DNA of 64,000 nt from Streptomyces sp. NBC_00510 (GTDB lineage Bacteria > Actinomycetota > Actinomycetes > Streptomycetales > Streptomycetaceae): assembly GCA_036013505.1 (NCBI GenBank), contig CP107851.1, positions 6,470,501 to 6,534,500 of the forward strand, in the 5' to 3' direction. Positions 41,409 through 49,986 of the stretch are shown in pieces (within the stretch, counting starts at the first letter, position 1; each line of letters starts with the position of its first letter). A program made the position numbers and the translations under genes. The notes beneath the pieces were generated by a model, which made no database searches, had not been told where the DNA came from, and saw nothing but the letters and a program-made list of their open reading frames with translations.

Positions 41409-41578
41409 CGGGGTCGTCGTCGCCCGGCCCGGGGACGCCCGCCGCATGATGACGGATCGTCAGGCCCCGTTCCGGGTGCGGTCCCCCGGCCGGCCCCCGC
41501 CCGATTGCGGGCCGCCTCCCGTGACGTGACGCTCGTGCCAACCGCACCCCACTCCGGGCGTCCACCCGAGGAGCAGCG

Positions 41579-42127
41579 ATGACGGCACGTAGGCGCACCC
41601 GTCCGGTCCTGGCCGGCGCGGCACTCGTCCTGGCCGGCGCGTCCGCGCTGCTGACCGGCTCCGCGCGGGCCGGCGAACCGCCCGCGCCCGCCGTCGCCGG
41701 CTGCACGGTGAACGGCCGGACGGTCACCGAGGGTGTCGTCACCGGTACCGAGGGTTTCGACGAGATCGACTGCCCGGGCGGCGTCCCCGCGGGCGTCGTG
41801 GTCGCCGGGGGCGGCGGCGTCGACGTCATCACGGTCCACGGCGGCAACGCGGGGACCGTCGACGGCGGCGGCGGGGCCGACATGATCGAGATCAACGGCG
41901 AGAACAGCGGCCGGGTCACCGGCGGCGAGGGCGACGACCTCGTCGACCTGATCGGCGACGCCGGGGCCAACTCCGGCACCGTGGGCGGCGGGCCGGGCGA
42001 CGACGTGCTCTTCCTGAAGGCCGAGGACATCGCCGGCACCGGCGTCGTCACCGGCGACACGGGCTCCGACGTCTGCCTCTTCGACCCGGACCCCTCGGGC
42101 GCCCGGGACTGCGAGGTCATGGTCTGA
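41579..42127 (+). CDS. Secreted RTX-like calcium-binding repeat protein
   Basis: 182 residues. Signal peptide MTARRRTRPVLAGAALVLAGASALLTGSARA. The mature part has degenerate GGxGxDxI repeats (GGGGVDVITVHGG, GGGGADMIEINGE, GGEGDDLVDLIGD, GGPGDDVLFLKAE, TGDTGSDVCLFD), the hallmark of calcium-binding beta-rolls, and three Cys. No catalytic domain, no type I secretion signal. Function unknown; it may be a small extracellular calcium-responsive protein. Unlinked to neighbours, with its own upstream spacer of 170 bp. Confidence 0.75.
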   Translation: MTARRRTRPVLAGAALVLAGASALLTGSARAGEPPAPAVAGCTVNGRTVTEGVVTGTEGFDEIDCPGGVPAGVVVAGGGGVDVITVHGGNAGTVDGGGGADMIEINGENSGRVTGGEGDDLVDLIGDAGANSGTVGGGPGDDVLFLKAEDIAGTGVVTGDTGSDVCLFDPDPSGARDCEVMV

Positions 42128-42166
42128 GCCCCACCGGCCGCGCGCGGTTCGCATACCCTGTCGCGC

Positions 42167-42970
42167 ATGCGAGATCTTGCCAACGGGATACGGCTCTTCG
42201 TGGACGGCCAGCGCTGGGTGCTCCGGCACGGCCGCTGGTTCGGCTTCGGGCTGCTGCCGGCGCTGATCACCCTCGTCGGCTACGTGGCGGCACTGGTCGT
42301 CCTCGCCTTCTGGGCCGACGACGCGACCGCCTGGGCCACACCTTTCGCCGACGACTGGGACTCGCCCTGGCGCGGCCTGTTCCGCGGGCTGCTCACCGCG
42401 GTCGCCTTCGGCGGCGGCCTGCTGCTGGCGGTGATCTCCTTCACCGCGGTGACGCTCCTGGTCGGCCAGCCCTTCTACGAGTCCCTCGCCGAGCGGGTCG
42501 ACGTCACCGAGGGCGGCGCGCCCGACGCACCCGACGTCCCGCTGTGGCGGGAGCTGCTGCAGTCCGCCCGGGACAGCCTGCGGGTGCTGGTCCGGGTCGC
42601 CGTCTGGGGCGTCCTGCTGTTCGCCGCCGGCTTCATCCCCTTCGTCGGCCAGACCGTCGTCCCCGCGATCGGCTTCTGCGTCTCCGGGTACTTCCTCGCC
42701 CTCGAACTCAGTGGCGTGGCCTTCCAGCGGCGCGAGGTCCCGTTGCGGATGCGGATGCGGATGCTGCGCGGGCGGATGGCGCTCACGCTGGGCTTCGGTG
42801 TGCCGTTGATCCTGTGCTTCCTGGTGCCGTTGGTGTCCGTCCTGCTCATGCCGGGTGCGGTGGCGGGTGCGACGCTTCTGGTGCGTGCGTTGACGCATCC
42901 GCAGGAGGTGCCCGAGCCGCGGCCGGAGCCGGGTGCGCCCGTGGGGCGGCTGGACTTCCGAAAGCCGTAG
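42167..42970 (+). CDS. EI24-domain membrane protein
   Basis: 267 residues with about six transmembrane helices. Family motifs: NGIRLFVDGQRWVLRHGRWFGFGLLPALI near the start, FTAVTLLVGQPFYESLAERVD, and GFIPFVGQTVVPAIGFCVSGYFLALELSG. Bacterial EI24/CysZ-like proteins include a sulfate permease, but similarity to CysZ is too low here to claim sulfate. The gene begins 39 bp after the RTX-like gene, same direction, so co-transcription is possible. Confidence 0.85.
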   Translation: MRDLANGIRLFVDGQRWVLRHGRWFGFGLLPALITLVGYVAALVVLAFWADDATAWATPFADDWDSPWRGLFRGLLTAVAFGGGLLLAVISFTAVTLLVGQPFYESLAERVDVTEGGAPDAPDVPLWRELLQSARDSLRVLVRVAVWGVLLFAAGFIPFVGQTVVPAIGFCVSGYFLALELSGVAFQRREVPLRMRMRMLRGRMALTLGFGVPLILCFLVPLVSVLLMPGAVAGATLLVRALTHPQEVPEPRPEPGAPVGRLDFRKP

Positions 42971-43055
42971 CCGCCGGAGCGATCCGGAGGGAACCGTTCC
43001 GCCCCTGCCGCGTGACTTATGTCCTGAGGACGAGCACGCGAGGGGGAGGCGCGCC

Positions 43056-43811
43056 ATGGCGCAGCGCACCAACCAGTACGACGACAATCCGCAGAGCTAC
43101 CGCACCTACTGGGAAGGCCGCGGCTACGAACACGACGCCGAGGTGGCCGCGTTGCGGCGGCTGCTCGAAGGGCGGCACTTCGGCCACGCGGCGGACGTCG
43201 GCGGCGGCTTCGGCCGGCTCGTGCCGGTGCTGCGGGAGTTCGCCGACCGGGTCACGCTGGTGGACGCCAGCCGCAAGCAGCTGGACGACGCGGAGGAGTT
43301 CCTCAAGGGGCTCGCCGGGGTGAGCATGCGGCTGATGAGCGCGGGGGGCCTCGGCCTGCACTCCGCGAGCGTCGACCTGGTCACCATGATCCGCGTCATG
43401 CACCACCTGCCCGACCCGGGGGCCGCGCTGACCGAGATCGCCCGGGTGCTGCGGCCGGGCGGCACCGCCGTCGTCGAGACCGCCAACCTCGCGCACGCCG
43501 CCAACCGGCTGCGCTACGCGGCGCACCGCCGGCGGGTGCCGCGGTCACCGGTGGACATCCGCTCGGCGGAGAACCGCGAGCGCGACAGCATCCCGTTCGT
43601 CAACCACCACCCGCGCACGGTCGCCGCGCAGCTGGAGGCAGCGGGGCTGCGCGTGGAGCGCCGGCTGTCGGTGTCCAACCTGCGCAGCGCGCGGCTCAAG
43701 CGGGTGGTACCGCACGCGACGCTGGTACGGGCCGAGGGGGCGCTGCAGTCCCCGCTGGCCCGTGTGGGGTTCGGGCCGAGCATCTTCTTCCTCGCCCGCA
43801 AGCCGGCGTAG
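43056..43811 (+). CDS. Class I SAM-dependent methyltransferase
   Basis: 251 residues from ATG 43056, after GGGGGAGG. SAM-binding motif ADVGGGFGRLVPVLREFADRVTLVDASR, then DLVTMIRVMHHLPDPGAALTEIARVLRPGGTAVVE, the methyltransferase-11 pattern. The target is unknown. The C-terminal half (RSPVDIRSAENRERDSIPFVNHHPRTV) resembles small-molecule methyltransferases. Soluble. Preceded by the EI24 gene on the same strand with an 85-bp gap. Confidence 0.88.
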   Translation: MAQRTNQYDDNPQSYRTYWEGRGYEHDAEVAALRRLLEGRHFGHAADVGGGFGRLVPVLREFADRVTLVDASRKQLDDAEEFLKGLAGVSMRLMSAGGLGLHSASVDLVTMIRVMHHLPDPGAALTEIARVLRPGGTAVVETANLAHAANRLRYAAHRRRVPRSPVDIRSAENRERDSIPFVNHHPRTVAAQLEAAGLRVERRLSVSNLRSARLKRVVPHATLVRAEGALQSPLARVGFGPSIFFLARKPA

Positions 43812-43897
43812 CGCCCGGGACCCCTGGCGGAGCGCTGCCCCGGTGCGCCATGCTCCGGGCGGCCGACCCGTACCCGACCGCCCGGAGGTTCCCCGCG

Positions 43898-45103
43898 ATG
43901 CGCCTGCCGCTCCGCCCTGCCGTGCCCGCCGACGTGCCGCCGCCCACGGCGGAGGAACTGCGCCTGGAGCGGGCCGCGCCGCGGGAGATCCTGCGCCGCG
44001 GCGGCTTCGACACCGCGGCCCCGCGGTTCGCCCGGGCCCTGGCGGAGGCCCGCGACCCGGCCTCGGCCGCCCGGAGCGTGCGGCGGCACGGGCGCGCCCT
44101 GTGGCGGGCCGCGGTGGACCGGGTCCAGGGGCGCGGGGCGGTGGGCGGCGACCTGAGCCACGACGACGACCGGCCGCTGTACTGGGCCCGGCTCGCCCTC
44201 GGCGCGGAACTGCGGCGGTGGCAACCGGCGTTCGCGCTGCCCGCCGCCGGCCGTGCCGCGCTGGCGGCCCGACTGGAGCGCGCCTCGCGCGGACAGGACG
44301 CCGTCCGGCCGCCCCTGGCCGAGGGCGTGCGGCGCATCCTGCTGACCGGCTTCGACCCCTTCCGGCTGGACACCGACATACGCTGCAGCAATCCCTCCGG
44401 GGCCGCGGCGCTCGCCCTGGACGGCGTCACCCTCGCGACCGCCGCGGGTGCCGCCCGCGTCGAGACCGTCGTCTTCCCGGTGCGCTGGGGCGACTTCGCC
44501 GACGGCACGGTCGAACGCGTCCTGCGCCCCCGCTTCCGGCCCGGCCCGCGCCGGGTCGACCTGTTCGCCACCGTCAGCCAGGGCCGGGACGGACGCTTCG
44601 ACCTCGAACGCTTCAACGGCGCATGGCGCGGCGGCCACCCCGACAACACCGGCCTGTCCGTCACCGGCCCGGTCCCGGTCCCCGTGGCCGTCGCCGACCG
44701 GCAGCCGCAGTGGACGGCGTCCACGCTCCCGTACGCGGCGCTCGCCGCCGCCGGCACCGGCCCCTTCCCGGTGTACGACCGCACCACCGTCACCGAGGTC
44801 CCCGCCGGGGCAACCGACCCCGTCACCCGCGACGGCGGTCCGACCTCCGGCTCAGCGGCGCGCGCCGGGGGCGGCGGCGACTACCTCTCCAACGAGATCG
44901 CCTACCGGGCCACCCTGCTGCGGGACAGGCTCGCGCTGCCCGCCCCGGGCGGCCATGTCCACACCCCGGTGCTGCACTTCGGCCCCGGCAACACCGACCC
45001 GGCCACCGGCACGGTCACCGACCCCGCCTTCGTCGCCCAGCGGCTCGCGGTCACCGCCCAGATCCGTGCCCTCCTCGTCGCGGCCGTCGGCACGCTCGGC
45101 TGA
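43898..45103 (+). CDS. Pyroglutamyl-peptidase-like protein with the catalytic Cys replaced by Ser
   Basis: 401 residues from ATG 43898 (GGAGG 10 nt ahead). After an N-terminal Arg/Ala-rich region of about 140 residues comes a C15 fold: ILLTGFDPFRLDTDIRCSNPSGAAALAL. The nucleophile segment GGGGDYLSNEIAYRATLL matches the family pattern [FY]-x-C-[DNS]-x-x-x-Y with Ser331 for Cys. The Glu-motif equivalent SQGRDG also lacks Glu, while the His in GHVHTPVLHF remains. Canonical pyroglutamyl cleavage is therefore unlikely. About twice the usual ~215 residues. No signal peptide. Confidence 0.72.
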   Translation: MRLPLRPAVPADVPPPTAEELRLERAAPREILRRGGFDTAAPRFARALAEARDPASAARSVRRHGRALWRAAVDRVQGRGAVGGDLSHDDDRPLYWARLALGAELRRWQPAFALPAAGRAALAARLERASRGQDAVRPPLAEGVRRILLTGFDPFRLDTDIRCSNPSGAAALALDGVTLATAAGAARVETVVFPVRWGDFADGTVERVLRPRFRPGPRRVDLFATVSQGRDGRFDLERFNGAWRGGHPDNTGLSVTGPVPVPVAVADRQPQWTASTLPYAALAAAGTGPFPVYDRTTVTEVPAGATDPVTRDGGPTSGSAARAGGGGDYLSNEIAYRATLLRDRLALPAPGGHVHTPVLHFGPGNTDPATGTVTDPAFVAQRLAVTAQIRALLVAAVGTLG

Positions 45104-45358
45104 GAGAAACACGCCGAGATTCTCATGCGGCCTTTTCCTGTGATCGCCCGCACGTGCTTTCCCGCGAATTCACCGGGCGGCTCCCGGTGGTGGATGAGAA
45201 TTCCTCATCCGTTGCCTGAGGGGAGGTGAAAGAACAGGTGGGAGGCGTCCCGGCGATCACTTCCGGGAATGTGCGCGCATCATTCCCGCTCCTACTATGT
45301 GGGTGTCCGGAATTCCGGACGACCGGAATTTACCCCCATTCGAAAGGGAGTTGAACCC

Positions 45359-45754
45359 ATGCGCGCGTTCTCCGTCAAGGCGGTCGCCGTCACCACCCTC
45401 GCCGCCACCGCGCTCGCCACCGGCGCCGCCACCGCCTCCGCCGCGGGACACGACCGCGACCACGTCTCCGGAACGTCCCAACGGGGCAAGGGCGTCGCCG
45501 TCTCGCTCGCCGACCACCGGGGCGGCAGCCTCGCGGTGTCCGTGGACGCCACCGGCACCAGGGCCGCCACGCACACCTGGACCCTGTACGTGGACGGCCG
45601 GAAGGTCGCCGCCAAGTCCTACAAGGACAGGGACCGGACACGGACCTGGGTGCTCAACCACGTCCCGGCCGGGGACGTGAAGCTCGTCGCGCCGGCCGCC
45701 GCGGGCCAGATCACCACCGTCGCCGTGGGCCTGCGCGGACAGGGGAGGCGGTGA
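45359..45754 (+). CDS. Small secreted protein of unknown function (131 aa)
   Basis: ATG 45359 follows AAAGGGAG. Signal peptide MRAFSVKAVAVTTLAATALATGAATASAA. The ~100-residue mature protein is basic and beta-rich, with LAVSVDATGTRAATHTWTLYVDG suggesting a small beta-sandwich or immunoglobulin-like fold. No Cys, no enzyme motif. The 250 bp upstream include an AT-richer promoter-like stretch and the inverted repeat CCGGAATTCCGG (45307-45318), a possible operator. Confidence 0.65.
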   Translation: MRAFSVKAVAVTTLAATALATGAATASAAGHDRDHVSGTSQRGKGVAVSLADHRGGSLAVSVDATGTRAATHTWTLYVDGRKVAAKSYKDRDRTRTWVLNHVPAGDVKLVAPAAAGQITTVAVGLRGQGRR

Positions 45755-45937
45755 CTGAACGGAAGCCCCGCCCGGCCCGTATGAGACCGGGGACGGCCGC
45801 AAGATAGCCGAACCGCGCACTACTTGTCCCACAAACGTCCCACATGCACCAGATGTGAGGAATGTGCGACAAGGTGGTGCAGGCAAGGGGAAGCGGGCCG
45901 CCGCGGCGTGGCCCCCGTGATCGAGGGAGGTTCTGCC

Positions 45938-47611
45938 GTGACCGTCGCAGTCGGCGTCACCGGTAATGCCACCGAGTTGTTCCGCGCCAACACCGCGCAC
46001 AGTCCCTCGTACTTCGCGCTGCGCCGCGCCGCCGGCGGCCTGTCGTCCACCGACGCAGGACACGACATCGTCGACTTCTGCATCCCGTGCAACCCGTACT
46101 TCCCGAGCCCGGCCATGTACGACCGGCTCCAGGAGTCGATGCGGGACATCCTCACCTACTACCCGAGCAGCACGGACGTCATCACCAACGAGCTGTGCTC
46201 GCTGCTCGGCCTCAACCCGCAGACCGTGGCCATGGGCAACGGCTCCACCGAGCTGATCACCTGGATCGACCACCTGCTGGTCCGCGAGAGCCTGGCCATC
46301 CCCATACCCACCTTCGGCCGCTGGACCGACCAGCCCATGGAGACCGGCAAGCGCGTCGACATGTTCCTCCTCCCGGAGGCCGCCGGATTCGCCCTCGATC
46401 CGGCGGCCTTCGTCTCGTTCGTCCGCGCGCGGGGTTCCCGTACGGCCGTGATCTGCAACCCCAACAACCCCGACGGCGGCTTCCTCCCCAAGCACGCCGT
46501 CGTCGCGCTCATGGACGCCCTGTCCGACCTCGACCTCGTCGTGATCGACGAGTCCTTCCTCGACTTCACCGACGCCGAGGCCTGGCCGAGCGTGGCCAAC
46601 GAGGCCGTCCTGCGGCCCAACGTGATCGTCCTGCGCAGCCTCGGCAAGAACTTCGGCCTGCACGGCATCCGCTTCGGCTACCTCGTCGCCAACCCCGCGC
46701 TGGCCGGGAAGGTCCGCCGCATGCTGCCGAAGTGGAACCTCAACTCCTTCGCGGAGGCGGTGGTCTTCATGCTCAAGGACCACCGCGAGGAGTACGCACA
46801 GAGCCTGCGCCTGGTCTCCCGCGACCGGCAGGAGATGACCTGGCAGCTCGCGGCGCTGCCGGGGCTGACCGTCTACCCGTCCCAGGGCAACTTCGTCTTC
46901 GTCAAGCTCCCCGACGGCGTCGACGGCGCCGTGCTGCGCGACCGGCTGCTGGCCGAGCACGGGGTGCTGGTCCGCGAGTGCGGCAACAAGCTGGGCAGCA
47001 GCAGCCGTTTCATGCGGCTCGTGGTCCGGCCGCAGGCCGACGTCCAGCGGCTGCTGACCGGGCTGAGCACGGTGCTGTACGGCAGCACCTGGTACGCGGC
47101 GCCCGCGCCCACGCCCGCGGCCGCCGCGCCCGTCCAGGAGCAGCCCCCGCAGCCCGCTCCGCAGCAGCTGCCGCAGATCCAGCCCGCGCCGCCCGTACAG
47201 CCCGCCATGCCGCCGGTGCAGCCGCTCCCGCAGATCCAGCAGGCCCCGCCGCCCCAGCCGATGTGCGAGCAGCCCATGGGGCCGCCGCCGATGCCGCCGC
47301 AGCCGGTCTACGAGTTCAGGCCCGAGCCGCAGCCCCAGCCGCAGCCGGTCTACGAGTTCAGGCCCGAGCCGCAGCCCCAGCAGCAGCCGGTCTACGAGTT
47401 CAGGCCCGAGCCGCAGCCCCAGCAGCAGCCGGTCTACGAGTTCAGGCCCGAGCCGCAGCCTCAGGTGCCGCCTCAGACGCAGCCCCAGCCGCGCCCCCAG
47501 GCGCCCGCTCCGGACATGTACCCCGCGCTGACCGCCGAGGTCCCGCCGGCCTTCGCGTCGGCGCCGCCCGGCACCCCGCGGCCGGCGCTGTACTGGCAGG
47601 ACGCCTCCTGA
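45938..47611 (+). CDS. Class I/II PLP aminotransferase (HisC-like) with Pro/Gln repeat tail
   Basis: 557 residues from GTG 45938 after GGGAGG. Residues 1 to about 385 are a fold-type I aminotransferase: CNPYFPSPAMYDRL, TYYPSSTDVITNEL, MGNGSTELI, ICNPNNPDGG, VVIDESFLDF, the PLP Lys in SLGKNFGLHGIRFGY and QGNFVFVKLPDGVDG. It groups with histidinol-phosphate-type aminotransferases, but there is no his operon here. The last ~170 residues are a low-complexity tail rich in Pro and Gln, including four 14-residue copies of PVYEFRPEPQPQPQ. The tail may bind protein partners or be surface-exposed; an enzyme with such a tail is unusual. Confidence 0.85.
   Translation: MTVAVGVTGNATELFRANTAHSPSYFALRRAAGGLSSTDAGHDIVDFCIPCNPYFPSPAMYDRLQESMRDILTYYPSSTDVITNELCSLLGLNPQTVAMGNGSTELITWIDHLLVRESLAIPIPTFGRWTDQPMETGKRVDMFLLPEAAGFALDPAAFVSFVRARGSRTAVICNPNNPDGGFLPKHAVVALMDALSDLDLVVIDESFLDFTDAEAWPSVANEAVLRPNVIVLRSLGKNFGLHGIRFGYLVANPALAGKVRRMLPKWNLNSFAEAVVFMLKDHREEYAQSLRLVSRDRQEMTWQLAALPGLTVYPSQGNFVFVKLPDGVDGAVLRDRLLAEHGVLVRECGNKLGSSSRFMRLVVRPQADVQRLLTGLSTVLYGSTWYAAPAPTPAAAAPVQEQPPQPAPQQLPQIQPAPPVQPAMPPVQPLPQIQQAPPPQPMCEQPMGPPPMPPQPVYEFRPEPQPQPQPVYEFRPEPQPQQQPVYEFRPEPQPQQQPVYEFRPEPQPQVPPQTQPQPRPQAPAPDMYPALTAEVPPAFASAPPGTPRPALYWQDAS
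47300..47467. repeat. Four 42-bp tandem coding repeats
   Basis: CAGCCGGTCTACGAGTTCAG begins copies at 47300, 47342, 47384 and 47426, nearly identical at the DNA level. They encode the 14-residue tail repeat of the aminotransferase; high identity implies recent or concerted expansion. Confidence 0.9.
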
Positions 47612-47617
47612 CGCACC

Positions 47618-47659
47618 GCGCCCGCGCGGGCCGGTCGCTCACCGGCCGGCGCGGGCGCG
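47618..47659. terminator. Bidirectional terminator, aminotransferase versus 47663 gene
   Basis: CGCGCCCGCGC and GCGCGGGCGCG plus GGGCCGG/CCGGCC arms make a long stem between convergent stops at 47611 and 47663. Confidence 0.75.
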
Positions 47660-47662
47660 GGG

Positions 47663-48547
47663 TCACCTGGCCGCCCGGAACGAGCGGCTGTCCAGGGTCT
47701 TCCACTCCCCGCACGAGCTCTGCTTGCCCTGGGCCTCGCGGATGACGCAGTGCGTCTCGACCACCCGGCCGTCCCGGGTGATCGCCTTGACCCACACCCC
47801 GGAGCCGACGGAGGTCACCGTGGCTCCGCAGACGCCGCGCGGGTAGCCGCGGTTGCCGCTGAGGGAGTGCCAGACGAAGGGCCCGCGGGGAAGGGTGCGG
47901 CCGCCGATGAAGACCCGGCCCTCGAACACCGCGACGGAGATCTCCTGGTCGCCCTTGCGGAGGGTGGAGTCGATGCTGACGCAGGATCCGTCGCGGCCGT
48001 CGCCGCGGTCGTTCCGGGGCCCGTCGTCCCGGCCGTTCCCCCGCTCGTCCTTGCGGCCGTCCCCGCGGTTCCCGCCCTGGTCGTCGCGGCGCTGCTGTTC
48101 GCGCTCGTCGCCGCGTTCATCGCCGCGGTCGTCCCGGCGCTCGTCGTTCCCGCCGTTCTCGTCGCCCCGGTCGTCCCGGCGCTCGTCGGCGCGCTCGTCG
48201 TCGCCCTCGTCCCGGCCGTTGTCGCCCCGGTCGGTCTCCCGGCCGCCGCGCTGGTCCCCGTCGTCCCCGCCGTCCTCGCGACCGCCCTCGTCACGGGCCT
48301 CCTCGTCGCGGCCGCCGTCCTCGCCCTCCTCCTCGTCGTCGTCCGCGGCGACGCTCCGCGTGCCGGGCGGCCGCGGGTCGTCCACGGCCGTCGTCGTGCC
48401 GGCCGCGGTGGTCACGGCGCCGGGGGTCGTGGCGAGCACGGGCGCCGACACCGCGGCCGCGGCGACGGCGAGCGGCACGACCACACCGGTCAGCCGTCCG
48501 TACCGCCGGGACCTGCGCGGCGAAGGCGGCCTGCCGTCAGGACTCAT
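47663..48547 (-). CDS. Secreted protein with hypercharged low-complexity region
   Basis: 294 residues from ATG 48547 after GAGGGAG; a longer start at 48652 was rejected. A basic N-terminus with a hydrophobic segment (VVVPLAVAAAAVSAPVLA) marks export. Residues about 65-195 consist almost only of Asp, Glu, Arg and Gly (for example DERRDDRGDENGG). The C-terminal ~95 residues form a small domain with four Cys (GSCVSIDST, RGVCGATVT, THCVIRE, SSCGEWKT) and WHSLSGNRGYPRG. The family of this domain is not recognised. The charged region should be disordered and may bind ions or cell wall polymers. Confidence 0.72.
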   Translation of the reverse strand: MSPDGRPPSPRRSRRYGRLTGVVVPLAVAAAAVSAPVLATTPGAVTTAAGTTTAVDDPRPPGTRSVAADDDEEEGEDGGRDEEARDEGGREDGGDDGDQRGGRETDRGDNGRDEGDDERADERRDDRGDENGGNDERRDDRGDERGDEREQQRRDDQGGNRGDGRKDERGNGRDDGPRNDRGDGRDGSCVSIDSTLRKGDQEISVAVFEGRVFIGGRTLPRGPFVWHSLSGNRGYPRGVCGATVTSVGSGVWVKAITRDGRVVETHCVIREAQGKQSSCGEWKTLDSRSFRAAR

Positions 48548-48701
48548 GGGGGACTCCCTCGTCGAGTGCGAAAGCGCGGGGTTCGATCGACGGGATGCGT
48601 ACCCGTCTGCGCGCGGACTCTCCGCCGGAGTCATTCCGGTGGCCCAGAACATCCCCGTACGGCCGACGGGGGTTCACCCGGTGCCGGTCCCGAAGTCGAC
48701 A

Positions 48702-48740
48702 GGCGGGGGCGGCCGGGAGAGAATCCCGGCCGCCCCCGCC
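48702..48740 (-). terminator. Terminator of the sugar-utilisation block
   Basis: GGCGGGGGCGGCCGGGA and TCCCGGCCGCCCCCGCC: perfect 17-bp stem with a 5-nt loop, 22 bp after the mutarotase stop on the minus strand. Confidence 0.88.
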
Positions 48741-48762
48741 CGCGGGGAGGTTGGCGCGCCGC

Positions 48763-49959
48763 TCAGCGGGTGCCGAAGGAGTGCACGGTGGTGGAGCGGT
48801 AGGTCTGCCCCGGCCGCAGGACCGTCGACGGGAACGAGGGGTGGTTGGGGGAGTCCGGGAAGTGCTGGGTCTCCAGGCAGAAGCCGTCGCCCTGCCGGTA
48901 GACCCGGCCCGAGGAGCCGGCGAACGCCCCGGTCAGGAAGTTGCCCGTGTAGAACTGCACACCGGGCTCGGTGGTGGCGATCCGCATGACCCGGCCGGAG
49001 ACGGGCTCGGTGACCGTCACGATGTGCTCGGGCGCGGCGGTGCGGCCCTTGTCGAGCACGAAGTTGTGGTCGATGCCCTGTCCGTACAGGATCTGCTGGT
49101 GCGCGGAGCGGATGTCGCGGCCGATCGTCTTCGCCGAGCGGAAGTCGAACGGGGTGCCCGCGACGGGCGCCAGCTCACCGGTGGGGATCAGGGTGGAGCC
49201 GACCGGGGTGTAGCGGCGGGCGGCGATCTGGACCTCGTGGTCGTAGATGCCGCCGTCGCCCTCGCCGCGCAGGTTGAAGTACGTGTGGTTGGTGAGGTTG
49301 ACGACCGTCGCCTTGTCGGTGGTGGCGGTGTAGTCGATCCGCCACCGCGCGTCGGCGGTCAGGGTGTAGACGACCTTGACCTTCAGCGTGCCCGGGTAGC
49401 CCATCTCGCCGTCCGCGCTGGTGTAGCGCAGCACCAGGCCGGCGTCCGAGCCCGCCTTGAAGCCCTCGACCTCCCAGACCCGCTTGTCGAAGCCCCGGTC
49501 ACCGCCGTGCAGGCTGTTCGGTCCGTCGTTGACGGGCAGCTGGTAGGCGTGGCCGTCCAGGGTGAACTTCCCGCCCGCGATGCGGTTGCCGTAGCGACCG
49601 ATCAACGCGCCGAAGTACGGGCTGTTCGCCACGTAGCCGGCGATGTCGTCGAATCCGAGGGACACGTTGACGCGGCGGCCGCGCCGGTCGGGCAGCTCCA
49701 GGGTCTGGACGACACCGCCGTACGAGAGCACCTTGAGCGTGATCCCGCCGTTGCTGACCGTCCAGATGTCGACCTTGGTGCCGTCCTCCAAGGTCCCGAA
49801 GTGTTCCTTGCTCACCTTGCTCCCGCCTGCGGGCCTGTGCCGGGCGTCGGCGGTCTGCCCCGCCGTGCCGGCCCTTCCGGCCGCCCAGGCGCTCGTCCCG
49901 CTGATCGCGGGCGCGACCGCCCCGAGCGCCGCGCCCGCGATCAATGTACGTCTGTTCAC
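48763..49959 (-). CDS. galM: Secreted aldose 1-epimerase (galactose mutarotase)
   Basis: 398 residues. Interconverts alpha and beta anomers of galactose and other aldoses. A Tat-type signal MNRRTLIAGAALGAVAPAISG is present, so it acts outside the membrane. Active-site parts: GRYGNRIAGGKFTLDG, NDGPNSLHGGDRGFDKRVW, the catalytic His in NLTNHTYFNL and the Glu in ETQHFPDSPN. It lies 27 bp after the permease gene (49987) and is the last gene before a strong terminator, so it probably readies sugars for uptake by the adjoining transporter. Length and motifs are canonical. Confidence 0.93.
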   Translation of the reverse strand: MNRRTLIAGAALGAVAPAISGTSAWAAGRAGTAGQTADARHRPAGGSKVSKEHFGTLEDGTKVDIWTVSNGGITLKVLSYGGVVQTLELPDRRGRRVNVSLGFDDIAGYVANSPYFGALIGRYGNRIAGGKFTLDGHAYQLPVNDGPNSLHGGDRGFDKRVWEVEGFKAGSDAGLVLRYTSADGEMGYPGTLKVKVVYTLTADARWRIDYTATTDKATVVNLTNHTYFNLRGEGDGGIYDHEVQIAARRYTPVGSTLIPTGELAPVAGTPFDFRSAKTIGRDIRSAHQQILYGQGIDHNFVLDKGRTAAPEHIVTVTEPVSGRVMRIATTEPGVQFYTGNFLTGAFAGSSGRVYRQGDGFCLETQHFPDSPNHPSFPSTVLRPGQTYRSTTVHSFGTR

Positions 49960-49986
49960 TTGCGGCTCCTTCGATAGGTAGCTGCT

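Noticed and set aside
45301..45325. CCGGAATTCCGG palindrome as an insertion or cloning scar
   Set aside because: Surroundings are native-looking promoter sequence; an operator or chance palindrome is simpler.
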